Shown here piece after piece: positions 41,976 to 50,941 of a stretch of DNA of 64,000 nt (positions are counted from its first letter, which is position 1; each line of letters opens with the position of its first letter). The stretch is from [Clostridium] leptum DSM 753. Lineage in GTDB: Bacteria > Bacillota > Clostridia > Oscillospirales > Acutalibacteraceae. The notes under the pieces were generated by a model. The model searched no databases. It had not been told where the DNA came from and saw nothing but the letters and a program-made list of their open reading frames with translations. The position numbers were made by a program, and so were the translations under genes. The stretch spans positions 124,001 to 188,000 of the forward strand of contig DS480345.1 in the NCBI GenBank assembly GCA_000154345.1, given 5' to 3'.

Positions 41976-42776
41976 ATGATGGATATTATTGATTTTCACG
42001 CCCATATTTATCCGGATAAAATTGCGGAAAAGGCCTCTCACAGCGTCGGAGAATTTTATTCGATTCCCATGAACAAAATCGGCAGCGTGGATACCTTGCT
42101 GAAAAGCGGCGGTGAAGCCGGCGTGGGGATGTTCGTAGTCCAGTCTGTGGCCACGGTGTCCAGGCAGGTGCAAAGCATCAACGATTTTATCCATGCCGCT
42201 TGCCAGGAGCATCCTGACAGGCTCATCGGCTTCGGCACCATCCACCCGGGGCTGGAAAACCCAGTGGATGAAATCGAACGCTGCGTTAAGCTGGGGCTTC
42301 ACGGCATCAAGATCCATCCCGACGTCCAGCGGTTTCATATGGATGACCCCTCTATGTACCCTATTTACGAGGCCATTGAGAGCCGTCTGCCGATTCTGAT
42401 CCACTGCGGCGATTACCGGTACGATTTTTCCCATCCGCGCCGCCTGGCCCATATTTTAGACGATTTTCCCAAGCTGGAGGTCATCGGCGCTCATTTCGGC
42501 GGCTGGTCCCTGTGGGATCTGGCCATGGAATACCTGCTGGACCGGAGCTGCTGGCTGGACACCTCCAGTTCTTTCGCCTTTTTAGGCAAGGTCCGCAGCA
42601 AGGAGATCATCCGCGCCTACGGCGCGGACCGCCTCCTGTTTGGCGACGATTTTCCCATGTGGGATCACAAAACAGAGGTGGAAACCTTGCTTTCCCTGGA
42701 TCTAACCGATGATGAATATGAGAAAATTTTCAGCGGCAACGCCAAAAGGCTTTTGCGCATGACCCCTAATCCCTGA
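41976..42776 (+). CDS. Metal-dependent amidohydrolase (TIM barrel)
   Basis: A protein of 266 residues from the first of two adjacent ATGs at 41976, behind AAAGAAG. The motif DFHAHIYPD (metal-binding His pair) opens the barrel, followed by GIKIHPDVQ, ILIHCGD (His), EVIGAHFGG (His) and LLFGDDFPMW (Asp), typical of Amidohydro_2 (PF04909). Relatives hydrolyse or decarboxylate small aromatic or lactone substrates; the actual substrate is unknown. It stands alone with its own promoter. An earlier ATG at 41934 is possible but lacks a ribosome-binding site. Confidence 0.87.
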   Translation: MMDIIDFHAHIYPDKIAEKASHSVGEFYSIPMNKIGSVDTLLKSGGEAGVGMFVVQSVATVSRQVQSINDFIHAACQEHPDRLIGFGTIHPGLENPVDEIERCVKLGLHGIKIHPDVQRFHMDDPSMYPIYEAIESRLPILIHCGDYRYDFSHPRRLAHILDDFPKLEVIGAHFGGWSLWDLAMEYLLDRSCWLDTSSSFAFLGKVRSKEIIRAYGADRLLFGDDFPMWDHKTEVETLLSLDLTDDEYEKIFSGNAKRLLRMTPNP

Positions 42777-43191
42777 CCCGGCCGCCAGGCGGTAGAATCC
42801 TATAGTCTGAGATCCCGCCAGCCTATGGCCCGCTTGTTCCGGCGTCCTCTCTGTTCCGGCGGCTGACCGGTAAATCAACCGACGTTGGAAGCGCCCTTCA
42901 GCCGGCCATTCCCGTTTTGAGCCTTACCCACGAAGCGTTTAAAAATCAGCATTGCCATTCCGCCATACCTTTTCCGCAAGCCCCGGCCCCCTTCCCTTTT
43001 ATTTTTGCCGGGGCCTGCTTCCGCGCTCAGCTGCAGCTCTGCGTGCCCGTCACCCCCAGCGCCGTGCCGCATCCGTAACCAGGCAGCCGGCTTTCCTCTG
43101 TTTTTCAGCGAAAGAGCGCCGCCTTCGCCTGTGGAGGCTGCCGGGCCGGCAATCAATAAAAATTCAAAGCTTAAAAAGGAGAACACAACAC
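42777..43191. other. Gene-free interval
   Basis: I see no supported gene in these 415 bases. A 103-codon minus frame (42875-43186) has no ribosome-binding site and no recognisable family. The ribosome-binding site AAAAAGGAGAAC for the next gene is at its right end. Confidence 0.5.
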
Positions 43192-44619
43192 ATGCAAGCT
43201 TATGATGTCATCGTAATCGGCGCCGGACCAGCCGGCATCTTCACCGCGCTGGAGCTGGACAAGCTCATGCCCCAGATGAGGGTGCTGGTGGTGGATTCCG
43301 GCTCCACTATCGACAACCGGTCCTGTCCTGCCAGAACCTCCAGCCACTGCGCCCACTGCAGGACCTGCCACATCATGAACGGCTGGGCCGGCGCCGGCGC
43401 GTTTTCTGACGGCAAGCTTTCTCTTTCTGAGGAGGTAGGCGGCAATGTTACCGATTATCTGCCGGTGCAGGAGGTTCGGGATCTGATCCGCTACGCCGAT
43501 GATATCTATTTAAAATTCGGCGCGCCGGACAAGGTATTCGGCAAAAGCGACAAGTTCGCCGAGCAGGTCAGCTACGAGGCCCACAAGCACAATATTAAGC
43601 TGATCCCCTGTCCGGTCCGGCACATGGGCACCGAGTATTCCTTCGAGGTGCTTCGTGAGATGTACCGGTATTTAAGCAGCCGGGAAGGCTTTGAATTCCG
43701 GGAATACACCAAGGCGGACACCATTGAGATCGAAAACGGCCGAGCCGTCGGCGTGTGGCTGATCGGCAGGGACGGGGAGCGCAGGCTGGAAAAGGCGCGC
43801 TATATAGTGGCGGCTCCTGGCCGGGGCGGCGCGGAATGGCTCACCTCCATCGCCCGGGCAAACAGCCTGCAAACCATCAACAACGCCGTGGATATCGGCG
43901 TACGGGTGGAAGTGCCCAATGCCGTGATGGACCACCTGACCAAAAACCTGTATGAGGCGAAGCTGGTATATTACTCAGATACCTTTGAGAATAAGGTCCG
44001 CACCTTCTGCATGAATCCTGGAGGCATCGTCAGCGAGGAGCATTATGAAGGCGGCGTAGGCGGCAAGGGAATCGCCGTGGTCAACGGCCACAGCTACGCC
44101 GACGAGGACAAGCACTCGGAAAACACCAATTTCGCCATGCTGGTTTCGACCAAATTCACCGAGCCTTTTAACCAGCCCATCGAATACGGCCGGTATATCG
44201 CCCAGCTGGGCAACATGCTCACCGGCGGCGGCATTATGGTGCAGCGCCTCGGCGATCTGCTGATGGGCCGGCGCACCGACAAGGAGAGGCTCTCCAAATC
44301 CACCACTGTCCCCACCCTGAAAAACGCTGTTCCCGGGGATCTTTCCTTTGTCCTGCCCCACCGGCATCTTACCAGCATTGTGGAAAGCCTGAAGGCCTTT
44401 GACAAGCTGGCGCCGGGCCTCTACTCTAAAAACACTCTGCTTTACGGCGTGGAGGTAAAATTTTATTCCAGTAAAATCCAGGTCGACGACCGGTTTGAGA
44501 CAAAGGTTAAGAACCTGTTCGCCATCGGCGACGGCGCGGGAATCACCCGGGGCCTGATGCAGGCCTCCGTTACCGGCGTGGCGGTGGCCCGGAACATCGC
44601 AAGGGACGCCTCCAAATAA
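43192..44619 (+). CDS. FAD-dependent dehydrogenase, COG2509 type
   Basis: A 475-residue flavoprotein. The dinucleotide-binding motif is VIVIGAGPAGIFTALEL (residues 5-21). A cysteine cluster, CPARTSSHCAHCRTC, precedes GWAGAGAFSDGKL, which is typical of this family and could bind metal or an Fe-S centre. The C-terminus has the second FAD motif (KNLFAIGDGAGITRGLMQA). The family is annotated only as uncharacterised FAD-dependent dehydrogenase. The ATG at 43192 follows AAAAAGGAGAACACAACAC; the open frame upstream lacks protein-like content. The gene is monocistronic and ends at a strong terminator. Confidence 0.88.
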   Translation: MQAYDVIVIGAGPAGIFTALELDKLMPQMRVLVVDSGSTIDNRSCPARTSSHCAHCRTCHIMNGWAGAGAFSDGKLSLSEEVGGNVTDYLPVQEVRDLIRYADDIYLKFGAPDKVFGKSDKFAEQVSYEAHKHNIKLIPCPVRHMGTEYSFEVLREMYRYLSSREGFEFREYTKADTIEIENGRAVGVWLIGRDGERRLEKARYIVAAPGRGGAEWLTSIARANSLQTINNAVDIGVRVEVPNAVMDHLTKNLYEAKLVYYSDTFENKVRTFCMNPGGIVSEEHYEGGVGGKGIAVVNGHSYADEDKHSENTNFAMLVSTKFTEPFNQPIEYGRYIAQLGNMLTGGGIMVQRLGDLLMGRRTDKERLSKSTTVPTLKNAVPGDLSFVLPHRHLTSIVESLKAFDKLAPGLYSKNTLLYGVEVKFYSSKIQVDDRFETKVKNLFAIGDGAGITRGLMQASVTGVAVARNIARDASK

Positions 44620-44655
44620 ATGATTTTTGCTCGCTTCCTTTCAGGAAAAATATAG

Positions 44656-44690
44656 AAAAGCCGGCGCGCCTTTTAGGCGTGCCGGCTTTT
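44656..44690. terminator. Bidirectional terminator between convergent genes
   Basis: AAAAGCCGGCGCGCC (44656-44670) pairs with GGCGTGCCGGCTTTT (44676-44690) with one G-T pair; it serves the FAD gene and the minus-strand isomerase. Confidence 0.88.
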
Positions 44691-44715
44691 GTCATAATTT
44701 TATTAGGTCAAGCGC

Positions 44716-46200
44716 TTACGCAAAGGGATTTTCATCCTTATACAGCATTCCCTTTGGCTGGTTGAAAGCGATATCCTCCACACCCAGGTACTGGAACACG
44801 CTGTACATAGCCTTGCCCACATGGCCGAAGGCTACGGCGCCGTGGTGCGGATAGTGCTTGGAGAGCAGCACATGGCGGTAGAAGCGGTCCATTTCGGAAA
44901 TGGCGAAAATACCGATGCCGCCGAAGGAGCGGGTAGCTACCGGCAGAATTTCACCCTGGGCGATATAGCTGGTCAGCTTGGTATCGGCAGTGGACTGGAG
45001 GCGATAGAAGGTGATCTTGCCGGGAGCGATGTCGCCCTCCAAAGTACCTCTGGTGAAATCAGGCTCTCCGCCTTTTTCCAGGTTCCGGTTCTGAATCAGC
45101 TGATACTTCAGCGCGCCGGAATTCAGCTTGCACATAGGCGTATTGCCGCAGTGGAAGCCCATGAAGGTCTCATGGAGACGATAGTCGTAGTTCCCTTTGA
45201 TCTCCTGATCGTACAGATCCTGAGGAACGGTGTTGTTGATATCCAGCAGGGTGACCTGGTCGCCGGAAACGCACAGGCCGATGTACTCGCTCAGAGCGCC
45301 GTAAATATCCACCTCGCAGGCCACTGGGATGCCCTTGGCCATCAGGCGGCCGTTAACATAGCAAGGAACAAAGCCGAAGGCCTTGGGGAACGCCGGCCAG
45401 CACTTATTGGCGAAAGCCACATACTCGCGGGAGCCTTTGTTTTCCTCAGCCCAATCCAGCAGAGTCAATTCAAACTGGGCCATCTTCGGCAGCAGGTCAG
45501 GATACTGGCAGCCGGCGCCCAATTCGTTTTTCATATCCTCCACCACGGCGGGGATTCTCTTGTCGCCCTCGTGGGCCTGATAAGCTACCAGCAGATCCAG
45601 CTCGGAGTCCTCCTGGATTTCCACGCCTAAATCATACAAGGCCTTAATAGGAGCGTTGCAGGCAAAAAAGTCATGGGGACGGGGGCCGAAGGTAAAGATC
45701 TTCAGTTTGCTGACGCCCAGCAGAGCGGTGGCAACCGGCACAAATTCCGCGATCAGGTCTGCCAGCTCGTCGGCGGTGCCCACCGGGTTCTCCGGGATAA
45801 ACGCGCGGATTTTTCTCAAATTCAGGTTGTAGGAGCAATTAAGCATGCCGCAGTAGGCGTCGCCCCTGCCGTTGATCAGGTCGTCGCCGGATTCCTCCGC
45901 CGCGCCTACATACATCACAGGGCCGTCAAAGTACTGGGCTACCTGAGTCTCAGGAGTTTCCGGGCCGAAGTTGCCCAGGAATACCACCAAAGCGTTGCAG
46001 CCGGCGTTTTTCGCCTCGTCCACCGCCTTGAGCATATCGTTTTCATTTTCCACTGTGGTCATCACTTCATAAAGCTCGCCGCCCTTTTTGGCGTAGCTCT
46101 CCACAATCGCCTTTCTGCGGCGCTCGGAAAGAGAGATGACAAAGCAGTCGCGGCTTACCGCGATGATTCCCAATTTTACCTGGGGGATGTTTTGAAACAT
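44716..46200 (-). CDS. L-fucose/L-arabinose isomerase-family protein
   Basis: A 494-residue cytoplasmic protein of the FucI/AraA superfamily (COG2407). The N-terminal half is the Rossmann-like substrate domain (LVVFLGNFGPETPETQVAQY); the C-terminal part carries metal- and substrate-binding segments (VACEVDIYGALSEYIGL, FHCGNTP, HGAVAFGHVGKA). It differs clearly from the canonical FucI encoded at 57.7 kb, so it probably isomerises another aldose or deoxysugar; the substrate is uncertain. It has its own promoter with two operator-like sites upstream. Confidence 0.82.
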   Translation of the reverse strand: MFQNIPQVKLGIIAVSRDCFVISLSERRRKAIVESYAKKGGELYEVMTTVENENDMLKAVDEAKNAGCNALVVFLGNFGPETPETQVAQYFDGPVMYVGAAEESGDDLINGRGDAYCGMLNCSYNLNLRKIRAFIPENPVGTADELADLIAEFVPVATALLGVSKLKIFTFGPRPHDFFACNAPIKALYDLGVEIQEDSELDLLVAYQAHEGDKRIPAVVEDMKNELGAGCQYPDLLPKMAQFELTLLDWAEENKGSREYVAFANKCWPAFPKAFGFVPCYVNGRLMAKGIPVACEVDIYGALSEYIGLCVSGDQVTLLDINNTVPQDLYDQEIKGNYDYRLHETFMGFHCGNTPMCKLNSGALKYQLIQNRNLEKGGEPDFTRGTLEGDIAPGKITFYRLQSTADTKLTSYIAQGEILPVATRSFGGIGIFAISEMDRFYRHVLLSKHYPHHGAVAFGHVGKAMYSVFQYLGVEDIAFNQPKGMLYKDENPFA

Positions 46201-46252
46201 ATTTTTTCCTCCTATCTTATCACTTTATTTTGGGGGTTGGTTCTTTAAGGCT

Positions 46253-46281
46253 ACTATACCACTTCTCGCGTGACAAAGCAA
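46253..46281 (-). promoter_or_regulatory. Promoter of the isomerase gene
   Basis: On the minus strand TTGCTT (46281-46276), 17-base spacer, TATAGT (46258-46253). Confidence 0.75.
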
Positions 46282-46307
46282 TGAATTTTTTAAAAAAAAT
46301 ATAGAAA

Positions 46308-46376
46308 GTGTTCGAGCACGGCATTTAGGCAGCCTTGCGCCCGGCAGATTTCCGGCATTTTCCCGTGTTCGAGCAC
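46308..46376. promoter_or_regulatory. Paired operator-like sites GTGTTCGAGCAC
   Basis: The 12-mer GTGTTCGAGCAC occurs exactly at 46308-46319 and 46365-46376, 57 bases apart. It is an imperfect palindrome (five of six pairs) with a central CG, as in many LacI-family operators. Both copies lie upstream of the -35 box, which suits activation or DNA looping. Confidence 0.55.
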
Positions 46377-46437
46377 GTAAAAGCCGCAAAACAAGAAAAA
46401 GCTGCCGCAGCCTCCCTCAAAGCCGGCGGTTCGGGTA

Positions 46438-46505
46438 AGGCCTGGAAGGGGATCATACCGGCCGGCCTCTAAAGAGGCTGGCCGGTATGATCCCCTTCCA
46501 GGCCT
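46438..46505. repeat. 33-bp near-perfect palindromic hairpin
   Basis: Bases 46438-46470 are complementary to 46473-46505 with a single G-T pair. There is no T tract on either side, so it is not a standard terminator. It lies 100 bases beyond the kinase stop. Confidence 0.88.
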
Positions 46506-46604
46506 GGTGGTTTTGATTTGAACTTAGCTGCTTCTTAAAGGCGGCGGCACTCACGCATCGAAGCTTCCGTTCTAAAATCAAAGAGCGCGAGGGCCGCCGT
46601 CCGG

Positions 46605-48125
46605 TTATTCCTGAGAGAAATCGCCCCAAAGGGGAAACAGCGCATCAGACACCTTGCGGTAAAGCTCATATTTTTTCTGATAGATTTTGTGGTTTTCCAT
46701 ATTAGGCTCTACCCGGTCCCCGATGGTAACCATATGCTTGGCGGCGTCCTTGCAGTCGCTGTACAGGCCGGCGGCCACCGCAGCGGTCATGGCGCATCCC
46801 AAGGCTCCCAGCTCCTTTACCTTGACAATCTCCACCGGCAGGCCGGTCACATCGGCAAACATCTGCACCCACAGGGGAGAATTGGCGGCGCCGCCGGCCA
46901 GCCGGATCGCGCTGGGCTTCATGTGCAGCAGCAGCTTTTCAATGTGAACCATGTGGCAGAACACCACGCCCTCCAGCACCGCCCGGATGATCTGGGCGCG
47001 GGTATGGTGGCTGTCCAGGCCCACAAAGCAAGCCTTGGCTCTGGGATCGTAATTAGAGCCGTAAAGGAACGGCAGGAATATAATGTTCTGATCCGCCGGC
47101 CCCACCTCGGCGGCCAGCCGGTCGGTGTACTGATACACGTTCATCCCCAGCCGCTTAGCCTCCTCTTTTTCCTGCTGGAGGAACATCTCGGTGAACCACT
47201 CGTGGTTGCCGGCGGAGGTGGCGCTGCACTCCTCCACCAAATAGTACTCCGGCAAAGCGAAGATGGAATTCATCATAATCGTGCCGTCCAGCACCGGGGT
47301 TTTAGACAAAAACTCGTTAATGCTCCAGGTGCCCGCGATAACGCACAGGTTTTTCTCATCGGTAACATCCATGGCCACGGCGCAGGCGTCGATATCGAAC
47401 ATGCCGCCGGAAACCGGGGTGCCTTCCCTGAGGCCGGTACGCTCCGCGGTCTCCTTGCACACGGCGCCGCACACATCCGTAGCGTTTTTCAGGGGAGGCA
47501 GGCATCTCATCAGATCCTTCAGGCCGAAAAGGGCCAAAAGCTCCTCGTCAAAGCACCGGTCCCTCAGGTTCATCAGACCGGAGCCGGAATAGTCGGTCTT
47601 CTCCGCGAACGCTTCTCCGGTCAGGCGGAACCGAATGTAGTCCTTACACTCAAAAATCCACTGCGTATTTTCCAAAACCTCGGGCTTATGTTCCTTAAAC
47701 CAGTTTAAAATCGACACCGGCTGGGAAGCCAGAATCCTTTGATAGGTCTTTTCAAAGGCCTTTTCCGCCGTGCCGTCCTTCTGCCACTGCTCCGGATATT
47801 TCCAGGCCCGGCCGTCAGTGGAAACAATGCCGTTATAGGCCGGCTTATTGTCCTTTCCCCACAGGTAAAGGCCCTTTCCGTGGCCAGAACAGGCAATGCC
47901 GCGGATTTTTTCCGCCGCGCCGCCGCCGGCCTTGGCGAGCGCCTCCCGGATCACCTGGCAGTTGGCCTCCCAAAGCTCCTCCATGTCCCGCTCTGTCATA
48001 GAGGCCTCCGGCGTAATCATGCGAAGCTTAGCGGCCGCGCCAGCCACCTCTTTTCCGTTGCCGTCAAAGATAACGGCCTTCACCATCGTGCCGCCGTTAT
48101 CCAGTCCCAGTAGATAATTTTCCAT
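46605..48125 (-). CDS. FGGY-family carbohydrate kinase (L-xylulokinase-like)
   Basis: A 506-residue sugar kinase of the hexokinase/actin fold. The N-terminal phosphate motif is YLLGLDNGGTMVKAVIFD, and the C-terminal FGGY region has IRLAGGAANSPLWVQMFADV. The NGGT variant and overall sequence resemble LyxK/L-xylulokinase-like kinases more than FucK or GlpK, but substrate assignment from sequence is unsafe. It is encoded 400 bases upstream of the isomerase-family gene and is expected to phosphorylate that enzyme's ketose product. It has its own promoter. Confidence 0.87.
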   Translation of the reverse strand: MENYLLGLDNGGTMVKAVIFDGNGKEVAGAAAKLRMITPEASMTERDMEELWEANCQVIREALAKAGGGAAEKIRGIACSGHGKGLYLWGKDNKPAYNGIVSTDGRAWKYPEQWQKDGTAEKAFEKTYQRILASQPVSILNWFKEHKPEVLENTQWIFECKDYIRFRLTGEAFAEKTDYSGSGLMNLRDRCFDEELLALFGLKDLMRCLPPLKNATDVCGAVCKETAERTGLREGTPVSGGMFDIDACAVAMDVTDEKNLCVIAGTWSINEFLSKTPVLDGTIMMNSIFALPEYYLVEECSATSAGNHEWFTEMFLQQEKEEAKRLGMNVYQYTDRLAAEVGPADQNIIFLPFLYGSNYDPRAKACFVGLDSHHTRAQIIRAVLEGVVFCHMVHIEKLLLHMKPSAIRLAGGAANSPLWVQMFADVTGLPVEIVKVKELGALGCAMTAAVAAGLYSDCKDAAKHMVTIGDRVEPNMENHKIYQKKYELYRKVSDALFPLWGDFSQE

Positions 48126-48165
48126 GAAAGCGCCTCCTTAATAAAACGTTTTTCTGTTTGCTTTT

Positions 48166-48194
48166 AGTATAGCCGACTCCCTGGTCAAAGTCAA
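48166..48194 (-). promoter_or_regulatory. Promoter of the FGGY kinase gene
   Basis: On the minus strand TTGACT (48194-48189), 17-base spacer, TATACT (48171-48166). Confidence 0.85.
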
Positions 48195-48347
48195 TCACCG
48201 AATTTTCGGCGGACCTTTCCAGAAGCCGGCGGAGCAGAAAATGATTCAGCTTTTCCGGTTCGCGGCGCAAGAGGACCGCACCAAAGCAACAGCGGCCAAG
48301 GCACGGTCAGCACGGCTGCTTCCCGCCTGACTGAAAATCACCATCCT

Positions 48348-48803
48348 TTAAAACGCTAAAAATGATACCGCGATTCCCAGGATCGCGCCGCTGATGACCT
48401 CGGTAGGCTTATGGCCCAGGGCCTCCCGCAAGGGCTTGCCCCATTCTGGAAAAGGATCCTCCTCCACCTGGTCCTCAGAGATTTTTTCCCGCAGCTCATT
48501 GATGGCCTCCGCCTGCTCTCCCGCAGCCCGGCGCACGCCCATGGCGTCGTACATCACCACCATGGCGATCATAAACGCCAGAGCAAAAAAGCTGGACGCG
48601 AAGCCCTCCCGGAAGCCGATGCCCATGGCGATGGAGCACACGAACGCCGAATGAGAGCTGGGCATTCCCCCGGATTCAAAAAAGCGCCTCCAATTGATCC
48701 TGCGGTGGGTGGAAACCTCGATGATAAACTTGATCAATTGGGCAATAAACCAGGATAAAAGCCCGAGAAACACCACGCTGTTATCCCTGAGAAATGGTAT
48801 CAT
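48348..48803 (-). CDS. DUF212/YuiD-type PAP2-like membrane protein
   Basis: A 151-residue protein with about four membrane helices and the conserved GGMPSSHSAFVCSIAMGIG motif of the divergent PAP2 family (DUF212), plus DAMGVRRAAGEQAEAIN. The SxH motif suggests phosphatase-like chemistry on a lipid, but no substrate is established. It overlaps the TVP38 gene by 23 bases, so the two are cotranscribed and may act together in the membrane. Confidence 0.9.
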   Translation of the reverse strand: MIPFLRDNSVVFLGLLSWFIAQLIKFIIEVSTHRRINWRRFFESGGMPSSHSAFVCSIAMGIGFREGFASSFFALAFMIAMVVMYDAMGVRRAAGEQAEAINELREKISEDQVEEDPFPEWGKPLREALGHKPTEVISGAILGIAVSFLAF

Positions 48804-49571
48804 TCTGACTCTCCTCTTTTTCTTTTTCCTTTTCCTGCTTGGAAATCCGCCGATAAACCAGGATGCCGATCAGGCTGACGATAATGGTAATGGCGAACAC
48901 CACCGCCGCGAACACATACTGCTGGGTGCCAAGGGCGTGGCCGCCGATGGTGGAGGTAATCACCGAGGGAATTCTCGCGATGGTAGAGATCATCAGGAAC
49001 GTATGCAGCTTCATAGGGGTGAGGCCGGCGAAATAGGTGAACAGATCCTTTGGGGTGCCGGGAATGAAGAACAGAATAAACATCAGCAGGTTCAGCCGCC
49101 TGCTGCTCTTGATAAATTTCAGAGAATTGATCTTTTCCCGGGAAATAAAGGCTTCCACCATCTTGACGCCCAAAAGCTTGACAAAAAAGAAAATGATTGC
49201 CGAACCGATCGCCGCGCCGATCAGGCACAGCAAAAGCCCCTCCCAGGCGCCGAAGGCGTAGCCCGCGCCGATTTCCAGGGCCTCGCCGGGGATCACCGCC
49301 ACCACAACCTGGAGGACCATCATCCCCACCATGGCAAGCTTTCCGCCGAAGCCGTGGCTGTCCACCCACAGGCGGAAGGTCTCCGGGTCTTTTGCCAGGT
49401 TAATCATAGGCTTGCCCACGTAAACCGCTACCACGGCGAAAAAGCCGATCAAAATCAAAAACGATACGATGCTGACTACTCTTCTCCGGATCAGATACTT
49501 TCTCTCGTCCTGAGGATCGCGGCGGCTTTCCTCAAGCCTTCCGCCGGATTCTTTTTTTCTTCCGCTAACAT
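48781..49571 (-). CDS. TVP38/TMEM64 (VTT) membrane protein, start joined by -1 frameshift site
   Basis: The body is a multi-spanning VTT-domain (DedA-like) protein: VIPGEALEIGAGYAFGAWEG, FIPGTPKDLFTYFAGL and a charged C-terminal tail. Such proteins are linked to lipid scrambling or transport. The only start with a good ribosome-binding site (AAGGAG, seven bases) is the ATG at 49571, which is in another phase: it reads MLAEEKK and then passes the heptamer A-AAA-AAG (49558-49552 region). A -1 slip there enters the main frame exactly (MLAEEKK-ESGGRLEES). The main frame itself runs up to 49644 without a convincing start (GTG 49599 is poor). Alternatives are a true mutation, a homopolymer sequencing error in the run of seven A, or transcript slippage. 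Confidence 0.75.
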
Positions 49572-49710
49572 TGAAAAACTCCTTCTTTTGAATTCCCACT
49601 CTATCCTTGTATATTATACCTCCAAACCCTAAGGGAAAAGTCAACTATTTATTAATTTTTATCGAAGGCTTTTCTGCGGTTACAGCCTTCCCGCTGAAGC
49701 CGCCGCAAAA

Positions 49711-49746
49711 GGCCGCCTGGGATCAGAAGATTCCAGGCGGCCTCGG
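49711..49746 (-). terminator. Terminator of the sugar epimerase gene
   Basis: GGCCGCCTGGGA (49711-49722) pairs with TTCCAGGCGGCC (49731-49742); TTTT follows on the minus strand. Confidence 0.8.
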
Positions 49747-49850
49747 GCGCTGTCTGCTGAGAAGCCGGCGCCTATCAAGCCTATCCCGTCCAGCCGTTCG
49801 GAGAATCAAGCTTCTCCGGCGGCCTGACACGGCGGATTCGGGATCACGTC

Positions 49851-50765
49851 TTAGATGACAAACTGCTCCATATACCGCTTGCTCAGCAGAAGAGATTTTT
49901 TCACCTCCTCCAGAGAGCCTTCAAAGGCCCGGTCCTCTACCTCCACGCAGGTATACCCGTCATAACCGATATCCCGCAAGGCGGAAACGTACGCGCCCCA
50001 GTCCACATCCCCCAGTCCGGGAAGCTTGGGAGCCATGTACTCCAGGGGATACCCCATGATCCCCACGTCGTCCAGCCGGTCGGGATACAGCTTGATATCC
50101 TTATAGTGGACATGGAAAATTTTATCCTTAAACTCATACAGAGGCTTCAGGTAATCGATGCGCTGCCACACAAAATGGCTGGGGTCGTAATTCAAGCCGA
50201 AATACTCGCTGGGAATCCGGGAAAACATCTCCCGCCAGATTTTCGGGGTGGTTGCAAGATTTTGTCCGCCGGGCCACTGTCCGGCGTCGAACAGCATGGG
50301 GCAGTTTTCAATGCCGATTTTCACCTGGTTCTCCTCCGCCAGGGCAATCAGCGGCTTCCATACCTGCTCAAAAAGCTCTAGGTTCTCCTCGACCGTCTTC
50401 GTCTGATCCCTGCCGATAAAGGTGGTAACCATGTTCACGCCCAGCTTCTTAGAAGCCGCTATCAGCTTCTTCAGATGCTCCGCCGCGGCGGCCCGTTTGT
50501 CCAGATCCGGGTCCAGAGTATTGGGATAGTAGGCCAGAGATGAGATCTCCACATTTTTCTCCCGGCAGTACGCCTGAAGATAGGCGGCCTTTTCATCCGA
50601 AAGCTCATCCACGTTGATGTGGCTTACCCCGGCATACCGGCGCTCCGCCTTTCCCTGGGGCCAGCAGGCCACCTCCACGCACTGATACCCCATTTCACTG
50701 GCGCAGTCGATCATTTCCTCAAAGGTGAAATCTGCCAGAATCGCGCTGACAAAGCCTAGTTTCAT
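49851..50765 (-). CDS. Sugar phosphate isomerase/epimerase (AP endonuclease 2 fold)
   Basis: A 304-residue TIM-barrel protein of the xylose-isomerase-like family (PF01261). Metal-binding residues are visible in IGIENCPML (Glu), LNYDPSHFVW (Asp, His), FHVHYKD (His) and YTCVEVED (Glu). Relatives interconvert or dehydrate sugars, inositols and related compounds. It lies alone between terminators in the carbohydrate region. The substrate is unknown. Confidence 0.88.
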   Translation of the reverse strand: MKLGFVSAILADFTFEEMIDCASEMGYQCVEVACWPQGKAERRYAGVSHINVDELSDEKAAYLQAYCREKNVEISSLAYYPNTLDPDLDKRAAAAEHLKKLIAASKKLGVNMVTTFIGRDQTKTVEENLELFEQVWKPLIALAEENQVKIGIENCPMLFDAGQWPGGQNLATTPKIWREMFSRIPSEYFGLNYDPSHFVWQRIDYLKPLYEFKDKIFHVHYKDIKLYPDRLDDVGIMGYPLEYMAPKLPGLGDVDWGAYVSALRDIGYDGYTCVEVEDRAFEGSLEEVKKSLLLSKRYMEQFVI

Positions 50766-50877
50766 TGTCTACCTCTCCTTTTTATAATATTTTGCCGCAA
50801 CTTCATTGTATCACAACCCAATGGAAATTCCACCCGGAAAGCTGAATAAAGTTTGTTTTCAAAAATTGGCGTTTCCA

Positions 50878-50912
50878 CAAAAAAATCCCCCTCCTTTGTC
50901 AAAGAGGGGGAT
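50878..50912 (-). terminator. Terminator of the NhaC-type antiporter gene
   Basis: ATCCCCCTC (50885-50893) pairs with GAGGGGGAT (50904-50912); seven T follow on the minus strand. Confidence 0.92.
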
Positions 50913-50941
50913 AAAATCCGGCATTTCTATTTTCTCCGGGA

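Larger units (their letters stand above)
46201..46604. other. Regulatory interval between kinase and isomerase
   Basis: Four hundred bases without a gene. They contain the isomerase promoter (46253-46281), two copies of an operator-like 12-mer (46308-46319 and 46365-46376) and a very long palindrome (46438-46505). Confidence 0.7.

Noticed and set aside
42875..43186. A 103-codon minus-strand frame before the FAD gene
   Set aside because: No start signals and arginine/glycine-rich composition typical of a chance frame in GC-rich DNA.
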